A stretch of 64,000 nucleotides of DNA. Source: Toxoplasma gondii ME49 (lineage: Eukaryota; Apicomplexa; Conoidasida; Eucoccidiorida; Sarcocystidae). The stretch lies in assembly GCF_000006565.2 (NCBI RefSeq), contig NC_031480.1, positions 3,507,529 to 3,571,528 of the forward strand, read 5' to 3'. Positions within the stretch are counted from its first letter, which is position 1. Every line of letters starts with the position of its first letter. A program made the translations under genes and the position numbers. Positions 49,201-59,700 of the stretch are shown here, one piece after another. The notes below the pieces were generated by a model, which saw only the letters and a list, made by a program, of their open reading frames with translations, searched no databases and was not told the origin of the DNA.

Positions 49201-51027
49201 CGAAGTCGCAAGCGGAGGGTGTAGGGTTCATGCCCTAGACGTAAAAACGGTCTGTGTTATCTACTTCTACGTACTCGTAGAAAGCGTATATAGTGAAACC
49301 TACACCAACTACAGGAGTGTATAATGTCTTGGATGTCGCTTCTGGTGTAGCGAGGAGCCGTGGCTAGCATCGGGGTATGGGGGAGGCGTCTGTCGGAGAA
49401 TAATGGGAGGTTCCTCAAACGATGCACACGTCCGATGATAGAACGACTTGGTGAATGAAGCTGACGCTGTTTTTTGCCAACTGTGCTTGACGCTAATTTC
49501 TCTTTCAGGACACAATTCTGCAGACGTTTCTGTTCGGCATTCCGCGAGAAGAGCTCTGCACGAAGATATGTCCAACCAAGGACGAGGAAAAGAGATGGAG
49601 CAACGAGACCACGTCGACGAAGACAACGATAAAGTTGAGTTCGACGGCCTGGAACCGCCAGATGTCCTGGTTCTGCAACCACCTCGGCTTGGATGTGACA
49701 AGGTAGGAAGTCTCTGGGAGACCAACACTCACAGAACCTTTACAGTCTGTCTGCTGCGTTGCTTCAAACTGGAAACTGCCTTTTTGTAGTCCAAAGATAG
49801 GGAACTCCGTGTCGGATAATTATAGATTATAGTCTCTTTCTGGACAGTAGTCGTCTGCGCGTGAACATATTTTTCAACATGTAACGAAAAACAATGCTGG
49901 ATGGGTTGTCGCAGTGTGTTTGCTGATCGGAGCCGATCGTTTGGCGCAAGTGGCAATTCGAACGAAAACACAAGTTTTTCTCGTGGGGTCCAGCTCAGCC
50001 GGAATTCGGAAGTCTGTCCAGAACAGAGAAAGACACAGATGGTTCAGTGTGCACACCGACAGCATCACCCGAGACGGAGAAAACAGCTTATCGTCGGATA
50101 ATTTATTGGGAAGCCATTGACCACACAGACACCAAAGAAGGAAACGTCTTGTGCGCGAAAGCGATCAGTTTTTTCTCCGCCAGTGTGCTTGGATGTGTCG
50201 TGTCCGGTGATGTTTTCTCAGGCACTGAGGAGGTGGCTACGTCGCACCACCATTCCTCGAATTGTATACGTATCACGCCATCCGCCGTGCATGTTTCGAG
50301 ACATTGGAGCTTTAACCTATCTTGGGTAAGGAACAATGTACATAATACACGGTGAAAAAAGCCTATCTGACCGTGTCGCTTTGCTGCATCTCATGTGGCT
50401 CATGCTTCCGTTCTGTTATCACGCTGGATCGCCTACCCTGTTTTGCATATTGCAGTTACCACATTATAAGTAGATATTGCCTCTGTACAAATGATCCGGG
50501 ATCCAAAAATTGCATGGTCTACCTTGACTTGTGAACCGACTGAGTGCGCAAAGACACACGAAGCGTATCGCATTGACGCGCTTGTGTCTGAATCGCCGGC
50601 GCTTCCCAGACTACTCTAACAAATGTGCAAAATCCTTGTTCGAGACAGTGAATATCAGTAATCACAGAAAGTCAGCACCCCGGCTCTGGTGCAGCTCGGC
50701 ATGCAGTCGCCGCACTGGCAAACCGTGGATATTCATTGCCGTTCGCACCGTACAGGAACTAATTATGTCCACCTGTGCATCTACGATGACTGACTAGTAA
50801 TCAAGGAAGTGTCACTGTGAAAGAGCTGTGCCAGTGTTGAGGGTCGTGATGAGAGCCGCACATGTGCAATTTGCGTATTCTCTGTAGTGCGCATCTGCTG
50901 CAGGTATCGACTCGACGCGGTTCAGCCTATTGATATGTTCCCGCATTCAGCGCTTGTCATGTGCGTCGCTTCCCTGACGTACGTGGGTCGGCCGAGAAAT
51001 TTGCTTCCAGAACTCGGAGACTCCTGA
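40248..51027 (+). CDS. TrmA/RlmD-like RNA 5-methyluridine methyltransferase homologue, catalytic residues replaced
   Basis: The family uses SAM to methylate C5 of uridine in tRNA or rRNA. Exons: 40248-41465, 41820-42003, 42578-42773, 43665-43783, 44666-44791, 45125-45215, 45317-45464, 46018-46115, 47048-47199, 47920-48026, 48542-48626, 48894-49062, 49509-49702, 50222-50325, 50904-51027. Phases agree everywhere except between 44791 and 45125, where a microexon of 3n+2 bases is needed (for example 45003-45016); total about 1040 aa. A Ser/Arg-rich N-terminus (about 390 aa, possibly a targeting region) precedes a TRAM-like domain (about 395-467). Fe-S-type cysteines are Cys476, 483, 486 and 566. 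The SAM motif WDFFSGCGLFSLLLG lies in the 47048 exon. The C-terminus matches the family (LQPPRLG, RIVYVS, FRDIGAL, DMFPHS), but the catalytic Cys, the general-base Glu, the Gln of FxQxN and the Asp of DPPR are replaced by Arg, Met, Pro and Gln. It may be a pseudoenzyme. Confidence 0.85.
41175..41218 (+). repeat. 12-bp tandem repeat in the methyltransferase N-terminal region
   Basis: Three perfect copies of TCCGAAAAAGAA (41175, 41187, 41199) plus a partial copy encode Ser-Glu-Lys-Glu repeats in exon 1. The unit preserves frame. It is in the variable region upstream of the TRAM-like domain. Confidence 0.9.
46160..46250. repeat. AT-rich simple repeat in a methyltransferase intron
   Basis: Imperfect TATATATTTATATAC-type sequence in the 932-bp intron 46116-47047. 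No coding signal. Confidence 0.7.
48431..48475. repeat. AT microsatellite in a methyltransferase intron
   Basis: Alternating TA run within the intron 48027-48541, followed by a short AT-rich tail. It explains the Tyr/Ile-rich frames on both strands here. Confidence 0.8.
48851..48892 (+). repeat. Tandem duplication of a 3' splice acceptor (2 x 21 bp)
   Basis: Two perfect 21-bp copies (48851-48871 and 48872-48892) of GTGCTTCTCATTTCTTTTCC plus one A. Each carries a polypyrimidine tract and, with the following G, a CAG acceptor just before the methyltransferase exon at 48894. Use of the first acceptor would start the exon at 48873 and add seven in-frame codons (Cys-Phe-Ser-Phe-Leu-Phe-Gln). Confidence 0.95.
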
Positions 51028-52583
51028 ACCCGGTGCACTGTGTCGTAGTTCGTTTGCGCAGAGTCCACTAACCGCCATATCAGTACCAAAAAAGCTCTAC
51101 ACAAGCAGAATGCAGTTCCTGAAAATGAGAGGCAGACGTGGAGAAGTCATGCAATGTAAATCCAGGCATCGAGCCACAACGGACACTTCAGCGAAAATAT
51201 GGTGTGAGTCTACACTCTGATTCACGCCGGGACGATTCGCCTGTCGCCCGCCTTTTAGGCTTGCCCAGAAAAACTGTATGGTGTGTTCGCGGTATGTAGA
51301 ACACACGGCATCGATGTTCGGATACGTGTATGCGCTAAAGAAACGAGATTACAAAACTGACAGCCAAAGCGCGATCAAACGACGCGTACAGGGCTTCGAA
51401 CCATGTAGTGCTGGTGCTACCGTGCCAAGTACACGACAACTGCATAAGATACCAAAAGCGACGGTATAAAGGCGTACTGGAAGAAGTCGGAATTAAGACC
51501 ACAAAAAATGGCAATCTGGCTGTAGATGTACCAGGAATCGACCAGGAGGTCGATTTCAAGTAGCAAAACATGCGTATGTGAGAGTGCGCATTTTCTCACG
51601 ATAACGTGCATCGGCAACAATCTGGATGGTACGCAAATTGCTATGGGATGTGTAGTTAAATATCAGAGAGAGTAAGAAAACTGGGACGTAGAGAAGGTAC
51701 TTGGAGGGACGCATCAGTTTGCAAAGTTGCTAGTGGGGGGTGCCGCAACCTGCGAAAAAGGCGCAGCATCGGTGGCTGATGTAGAGGGATCACAATCGAA
51801 GAATCTTTAATGTGACAGCAGGTTACTGGTACTGTTTTTTGGACACGGGTGACAACTCGTTGGAAACGGGAGGTTTACCTGCTGCTTGATTATTTCTTTG
51901 GCAGCATGCGTTGAGGTATTCGGTAACGTCTCCGTTCAGGACTACCCTGGTGTGTCTTGTGTGTGTTGGCGTGTGTCGTAAAGATAGCTGAGGGTAGTCC
52001 TTTCAAGAAAAACTCTTCTGAAAGTTCTTCCTTTTGCTAGCGCCTGATTCGTCTAAGCGATGAGTCACACTAAATCTACACGCCAGACGTCGCCATACAT
52101 CCGGGAAAACCTTTCGTTTTGACAGACCGTAACTTCCAAAAAGGTACACTGGGCATGTCGAAGATACGTTCGTCTCTTATTCCTCAGTGATCTTAAGATG
52201 GAAATATCTGGTACAGCGTCGCCGTGTATGCACTTCAGAAAACCTCGCAATCCCTCTCCATGACAAGAAGCGCTGCAGGACCTACAAGGGGAATATGTTT
52301 GAAACATCGGACTGGTTCTCCTTACGCGGTTCTCCTATCTGTCCCCATAGTCGAGTCAACAGCGCTATTACTAAGTTCCTTATGTACAGCTTTCTTGTTG
52401 TTGAGTGGAATCCAGAAGGAGGGTTCGGTTGCAGACGGGGCAGCAAGTTTCAATTCCCGCTGGGGCTTGCACACGCATGCTAGTGCAGAGGTTGCCCTTT
52501 GGGAAATCGGATGCAGTTATATGTGGCCGCTGTCTCATAGCGAATAGTCAAATGTTGAGCTTCATTGCAGCAGAGGCACATGC
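51028..52583. other. Intergenic region, no gene seen
   Basis: Separates the methyltransferase stop from the coiled-coil gene start, both on the plus strand. It should hold the 3' UTR of the first and the promoter or leader of the second. Open frames are below 100 codons and have no recognisable motif. Confidence 0.6.
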
Positions 52584-55498
52584 ATGTCGCAGGTGAGCGA
52601 GACTCTACGGAACGCCAATCCTTCCTCAACCAGCCAGGCAACGTCCGACTTTTCTTTGAGCCGAAAATTTCACTCAAGCTCGAGCCTTGACCGTTCGCGA
52701 ATACTCCACATGGCTCAAAGCATGATAGTAGAAGCGAGATGCTCTGGACAGTGTAGCCCTCGAGAAGGCGTCAATCATTTTACCGAGCTCCAGAGAAACC
52801 AGAGTAGCTCTGAGCAGTTCGCAATGGCGGACTTAGAAACCATGTTGGGCCCCGGAAGAATGGGGAGTGTTTATTCACCCAGGAATGATGAAGAACGCAA
52901 GATAACACCAGGCCCTGCAAAGTCAGAGGAGGATCGGAGAACCAATGACGATTCAGAAAGTGAGTCTTCGGAATGTTCAGACAAGCACGCATACGACTTC
53001 CCGGAAGCCGATCCTCTCCTTTTTGCAGCAGCTGTGTTAGGCGACAACTCCCTAGTAACTAACGCCGAGACGTACATTGAAGCCATCAGAGAGTGGAGGA
53101 CGTCAGAGGAAAAGAATTTTCAGCAACAACTCGAAGATATTTGCAAATCAGCAGTTACCACCGACGAGGGGACGGAACTTATGGCCGTGGAGCTCGAGGG
53201 TCTCTTGTCTCGTGGCAACGACATCGTTGAGAGGATCAAGGCGGCACGGGCAGACTTGGAGAAAGAGATTCATGTGAGCTCGACACACAATAGATAGCAG
53301 CATATGGTGTTTTGCAGTTGTTATCCCTGACTGACTGATCTACGCAGCGCTTATCTTCTTTCTCCAATGCCGTCACACGCATCGTTCTCTGCCTGCCACT
53401 TTATGCCGTGAGTTCCAAGCAGCCGGCAGCGTGCTGCATGTTCAATGACTCGGACTAGCCACGCTCGTACAGTTCTTGAACACGCTTACAGGCAACACAA
53501 AAGATAGGTTTCACGCCTACGGCGCTTACTGTGCTGCACCGAAGTGCCTCCGTTAGCAGGGAAGGCGGGAGGCAGCCCGAACTTCGGTGTCTTATCGTCA
53601 ACAATCTTTCGTGTACGGTATTCTCGCTCGAGTGGAAGTGCAGGCCATTACGCTTGCTGGAAAGTCTGAGGAAATCAAGGCCGGGGATTTTCAGACGCAG
53701 CTGACTGCCGCTCCCGAGGTGCCATCGTTAACAGACCAGACTGAGGAAGTTATAAGGCTGGAGCTCCGCTACACTGACTTGGCACGTAAGACTTCAGCTA
53801 CTCTTGCTGTCGAAGCAAAGAAGAACAACCTTTCAGAGGAACCACAATTCGAAGAGTTAGGTGGGGATCATCATCCGCGTAAACAGTACGAAAGTATTCA
53901 AGGGAGAGGAAACACTAACGATCGAAAGCACATTCGCTTGTGCGCCGATTACAGGTATGCACGTCAGCTGGGAGTGCGAGCAAAAGGCTGCCGAAGCTGA
54001 GCTGGAGAAATTGGAATCAGATATTGGACAGGTGAGATTGGTATTCCAGTTACGCCCGTCACCGTATTTTGAGGATTCCGTTGCGACCTTTCCCAAGGAT
54101 GTTCAGACGGGAAGAATGCTGGAAGATTCCAGAGAGGGATCCAGATGTGATGAACAAATTTACGTCAAAAGCTGAACTCATCGGCGGACGTGAAACGACA
54201 GGAGCCTAGAGCCCACAGGAATGTTGAGCATTTCACTGTCTCTCAAACTACCTTCAAGGCCTGTGAATTGTGTTCCCAGTACTGTTGCGATATTGCTGAG
54301 GCGTTGGAGGAAGTAACGAAGACAGAGAGGCGGTCAGCACTGTGCCGAGACCAGGTCAGACACGATTCTGGAACGTTGCATCCGTTTTCTTCTTCTCTTC
54401 TTCAACTCTGCTCGTCGCTCCTGCGTACTGTGCAGTAGTCCACGGTTGCTTGGCAATCGCATGGACCACAGAAGGGGCCTTTTGTAGAAAGTGGAAATCG
54501 CGTTTTCCTTTCGGCTACACACACATTACATTAGTACAGGAAATCAGCTGTTTCCCAGTTGGCAGCGCGTTTCCATATTAGACTACGATGGCCAACAAGA
54601 CTCATTGCATGCTGTTCGGATTCGAAGTAACACGACAAGTCGCGCACACCATAGCGCCGTCGAGTGATACCGCAGACGTTCACGCTGGGGGTCCTGTATC
54701 AGTCTCCTCCTCTCCTCTGCATTCCCTACTGATGTCGAAACGTGCTTGCCGGAGTGCATGTCCTATTTTCCAGAAGTACAAGACGCACGACCGTGATTTC
54801 GGTGACGACTCAAGGCTTTCCTCTCCATCTATAAGGGAAGGTGCCTCCGCCGATGCTGACATGTCTCAGTCAGATCACTTGGACGATGTGTCGACAGAAA
54901 CGAAACGGTTTTTCAATTCCGTTCTCATGCAGTGTGCTGAAGTAAGTCTTGTGGATCGCGTTTGGCTCGCTGTTATCGAGACCACAGTATTCGACCGTCG
55001 ACGTCTCACCTCCCGGGCTCAGATGCTGAAGTAGCACAGAGACGTTGACGTCTACAGAAGATTAGGGGACACCCCGGGAGCAACGCGCCTCATGTCGCCT
55101 GAGGAATCTAGTTTCCAATTAAGTTGTTGGGCACCATGGCACTTCGATGATTGTGCTCCAACACCAAGTATCGCTGAAACGAAAAATCGTAGTCCATGGT
55201 ACAGCGCCAACGCGCAGTCGCAACGGCGATCTCTGGAGACGTCATAGTTGCGTTTTGCGAAGACGAGTTGGTGGTAGCGCTCAGTAAAATACATAGCAGA
55301 GAAGTATTTCCTCGGTGTTGCTTATCAGCCTTTGCAGCACCAAGGTATTTCGACGCTTGCTCAGAATCAGTGACTTCCTGCAGTCCTAACAGCTGCACAT
55401 GCAGTATGTGATGTCTGCCTCAGGTTGACCGATTGCTTGACTCTGTCCTTCAACCACTTGATAATAATCCCCATGCTGAAGACAGCGGCGATCGCTAG
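52584..55498 (+). CDS. Coiled-coil protein of unknown function, six exons
   Basis: I do not recognise the family. Exons are 52584-53273, 53644-53860, 53955-54031, 54259-54354, 54582-54941 and 55424-55498. All junctions are GT-AG and phase-consistent, giving 504 aa. The first about 130 residues are Ser-rich and acidic and probably disordered. Residues about 165-380 are predominantly charged heptad-like helix (for example a segment starting NFQQQLEDICKSAV and another starting EQKAAEAELEKLESDIGQ), typical of a coiled coil. The 54582 exon encodes a Ser/Asp-rich stretch, and the last exon gives a short helix starting VDRLLDSVLQPL. There is no signal peptide or membrane segment. The acceptor at 54258 (TTCAAG) is the weakest junction. 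The start ATG is followed two codons later by CAG-GTGAGC, which itself looks like a splice donor, so an upstream start or a spliced leader exon is possible. A distant vesicle-tethering protein is conceivable but unproven. Confidence 0.65.
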
Positions 55499-56766
55499 AC
55501 AACTGATAGTGACTGGAATGTCTGACTGTTGCTGACAGTATCGTGTGGCCGCAACGCTGACAGGGCGCTCTACCCCTGAGACGTCATCGCACTATGTGTG
55601 GCTTTTGCGTCTTCAGCTGCGGAGTGATGATATGCTATGCCTTCACTTTTGCACAGTAACATGCCTGACACCAAAGCTTCCAGAGCGATCGCCAATTCAA
55701 GCTTTCTAGGAAACTAGTAATTTACACTCTTGGCATGCTGGTTCGCGTGAAGCAAACCGTGGGCGGACGAAATACTGCAAACATTTGATCGCTCAGTGGG
55801 CCTCGTAGTGTGCTGGCAGTCTCACCCGTAAGTTCACTCACTGTTTTGAACGGCCTAGCATTTTGGCAATTCGCAAATTTAGTTGAATCAAGTTTTCTGG
55901 ATTTGTGGCACTCATTGGGACGCAACACCAGCGTTCTGCGCATCGCTCCCGAAAAAACACGCACGAGCCGCGGATGGTACAGCACTGCCACGCATTCCGA
56001 CACGGATGTTTTGCTGGGAGGATACGAAATTGCACGTGAACACTCCCTCAACAACAGAAGAGACACCTTCTACCAGTCCATCATGGGATGCCTGATCAAG
56101 TGGAGTGCACGGAACGTAGGGCAGTTGCCGCACCGCACAACAGAAATTTCTGCGTTTTATTGAACGCCCGTCCCCATTACGAACGTCCTCACAGAATATT
56201 CTTTATCGTGGCTATCCACGACTAACATAAACAGAAAAATGAATTTAGCCTGTAACAACGGGCGCGACAACGCTGCAGGACGAACAGATTCTCGCATTTC
56301 TCGATTGCTGGCACGGGGTCCTCTCCACAACTCATCTGGACCGAAAATAAACCCTTCACAAGCCGGCTCCGCAGGGTGCACTCAAATATCATCACAGACA
56401 AACATTTGATAATTTACTGCACGCTAAGGCAAACATGAGCATCAACCGGCACCATCGAGACGGGGGGCAGGGTCGCCTCGGTTGTCCACACACCCGAAAC
56501 ACACCGGACGAAAACTGCCGCCTTTTTACCTGCAGCATCCCCGATCCGGGTTTACATTGAAGTGTTTCACTGCCCCCTCTTGCGACCAGAAACGAGGGCT
56601 TCACCTGTGTCTCACTACTGAGTGGCACACAACATGGAATCTAAACTGCATATTTCTAAGCACTAACACACCGAGTGTCAGTCCAGCTCATGTCCCTGAG
56701 CCAGGTGGTGTTACGCCCGGGCTCGGTGGTCGCTCCCGAACGTTTTATAATGAGAGTGGATGCAAA
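55499..56766. other. Convergent 3' intergenic region
   Basis: Lies between the stop of the plus-strand coiled-coil gene (55498) and the stop of the minus-strand acyl-CoA synthetase (56767), so both 3' UTRs fall here. The longest open frame, 55810-56163 plus, is 117 codons with no recognisable domain. I see no RNA gene. Confidence 0.6.
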
Positions 56767-59700
56767 TCAATTGGCAGGATGGTGCCGTTCTTTGAGTTCT
56801 GCGTACATTTCATCGATCTGTTTCCGGTATTCTTTCTCCACTTGCTTGCGCACAACCTTCATGGTTGGTGTTGCCAGGCCGTTTTCTGCAGTGAAGGCGT
56901 GAGGGGTAAGAAACACATTCTTCGGCTCCTCAAAACCGTGCACGCGTCCGCGGCCCGCTTCTTTCATGGAGTGTAGGACGCTCTGTCGCAGATCTGTGCT
57001 CTTCAGTAAATCCGTGTACGAGACTTGTCCCTGAAAAAAATAGGCACCAAGCGAACGGGGACAGATTTACTCAGGCAAACGAGGCCGGCAACGCACTGTG
57101 ACACCAGAAAAGGAACTTACACAGTGACTCCACGAATAATACCACGGGACACTGTAGCGGGATTACTGGCTGAACGCCCCTCCACGATCACAGGACGAAC
57201 ACCCCAGTGAAAAGTCTATACATATACCATCTTCTGCACCCCACATGAATTCCAGGATAAAGGCTGCACAGATAGAAAAATGGTCTCGCAGAAATCGTGA
57301 CCGTCGTTTTCGATGAGAAAACTGACAGGCTACACCACATCGCATTGAAAAATCCCGTCAAATTACTGCCCAAAGTTTTCCTCACCATGTTGTGTTCTTT
57401 CGCCCATTTCAGCGTGACATCCTTGCAGGGTACGACAATCGCAACGACCGAGTTCTGCCAAAAACGCATGCGCCAGTAACCTCACGCTTCAAATGACGGC
57501 GCGGATCTTTCGCTCATCCGCTGGTTTTGTGTCCAGCACAAGAGCACGGCGAATAACATGTCAGGTCGCGAAGAGCGAGACTTACAACAGCTACTTGCAC
57601 AAATTCGCAGCCAAGGAACAATTCTAAACGATACAATTGCCTCGCCAGAACCTGAGACCAGCTAGTCACCCTCTAACATTCTCGCTTACTTGGAAGGAGT
57701 CACCGTGAAGATAAATCTGCTCGACAAACGGTGATGAAGAGAAAATGTTCTCCAGTCGCTCTGGGGCAACGTATTCTCCCTGCACACACAATGTAGTGAG
57801 GTCATTGAGGCAGTACAGGTGAGCGACCAACGCCCTTCCCAGAAAGAGTCTTTAGCGCGGCAAATATAAAACACTGCAAGTCAACTGGCAGCTCTGTTAT
57901 TCTCTAGCGCACTATGTAAAGAACAATGCCACCTACGACCAGATTAGCTCCTAGCTTCGCCTTACTAACGGACTGGTTCTAACCGATAAGGAATCAACCG
58001 TTTGCATGACTCTCACCTCCAAGTCAACACGAACACCTGTAGAATCCAATTCGTCCACGGGGTGAACCACTGAATAGGACCAGACGATCTAAGTGCGCGC
58101 ATTGATGCCAGTAAACTCAACTAGTCTCCACCAACGTTACCGGACAAGCAACCTCCCCAGCAGGTTTCTACTCGTGACCTGCCTGTGCCAGTTTGAAGAT
58201 GTTTTTTGCTCGGTCGATGATCCGAGGCGCTCCTGATGGCAGGAGTTCTACGACGTCGCCGGTCCGCATCCACCCGTCTTTGTCGAATACAGCCTGAGTC
58301 GTTTTCAGGTCCTGGAAATACCGTTTCGTGACTGACGGGCCTCGAACGAGCAACTCGCCTCTGTACAAACACCCCGAAGCACACTTCGCCGGATTGACGG
58401 ACGCGGTGAGGCATGAGCGGACAAATTTATGTCGGAGAAGAAACAATCGTGGACGACGGAAACCCTCCTATGCTGAAGATAGGATAGGCAATCGAACTCT
58501 TGCTTTCCCGGCTGCTTGCCAACTGCATGCGCATGCAGCATCACCGCTTCTCTCTCTGAGAGGCACACGACAGAGAGGCTCACATCCTGTGTCTCGGGTC
58601 CCCCTGACACGGCAAGATGGCATGCATTTCAGAGAACCGTCTTCTGTGCCTTGCGCTCTCTCTGTCTCCTTCTGTCTTACTTGGGAGTCGCCCCCGTTGC
58701 GTCGTACGCGAGCTCCGGAAGAGAGACAATTTTGAACTCAAGTGAAGGAAACGAGCCGCCTATCGTCCCTTTCTCGTTGTCTTCCAGGTCTTGCAAGAAG
58801 CAAATGCCTGTCTCCGTCATGCCCCAGCCCTGGTAACAAGGAAAACAGGAGACATCGAGGAAAACATGTTTCTTCGACATCGCCGAAGCGCAGCGAGAAG
58901 TTTGTGTCCTCTCTGGCATTTCGCTCTCCACGAGTGCATATCGCCGCTGCGACTCTCGTGTTCTAGCTAGAAGCAGAATCGACCATCGTGCCCGGTCTCG
59001 CTGGACAACCTGTTTCTTTGGAACGCGCATCCCTTCTCGCCGAGAGTACAGTGGCAAAGAATCAGCAGTCAGGTGATCTACACAATATAACGGGACATAC
59101 GACCGGACCTTTTCTCGTCCGTCCAAGCCGAAACACCTGCGAAAATCCTTGCCTTCACTAACTGGGGGGACTTCACCCTGAAGTTACTTGCTGGACTTTC
59201 CTGGGCATCTAAGTTGATACTCCGTTGTATGCGTTAGACGCGAACTTCCCACACAAACGGTGACTTATGTAACCAGTCTGAGATCACCGAAGAACTAATC
59301 TGACAACAGACGAGTCTTGAACGAGTTGGTTTCTCCACTCTTTGGAGTTCCTGTCAAACCACAGGAACCCCGAGTGTCAGTGATGCGCCTCTTGGAAGAC
59401 ATGATTCCACCAACACTTCTCTCTGTCGCTTCAGCGAAAACCGACATATCCTGGCGTTCGTCTTCTGTGAAGTCCAACAGTTTGGACTGTTTTCATCGGT
59501 CCACTGGGGTTCTGGACAAGAGCAATCATAAAGAGCTGGTTGTGTGCACCTCACAGTCTCCTCACCTCGCAAACAGGAGCCCCTAGAAGCATCTGAAGCA
59601 TCACAATGGCTTCTGCCTTCATAGGAGCGCTGCCCATGCACAGCGTTTTCAGGCGGCCTCCAAAGGTCGCGCGGATCTTCCCGAAGAGCTGAGTCACAAC

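Noticed and set aside
55810..56163. 117-codon plus-strand frame in the convergent 3' region
   Set aside because: No motif, no splice partners, and it lies where two 3' UTRs are expected.
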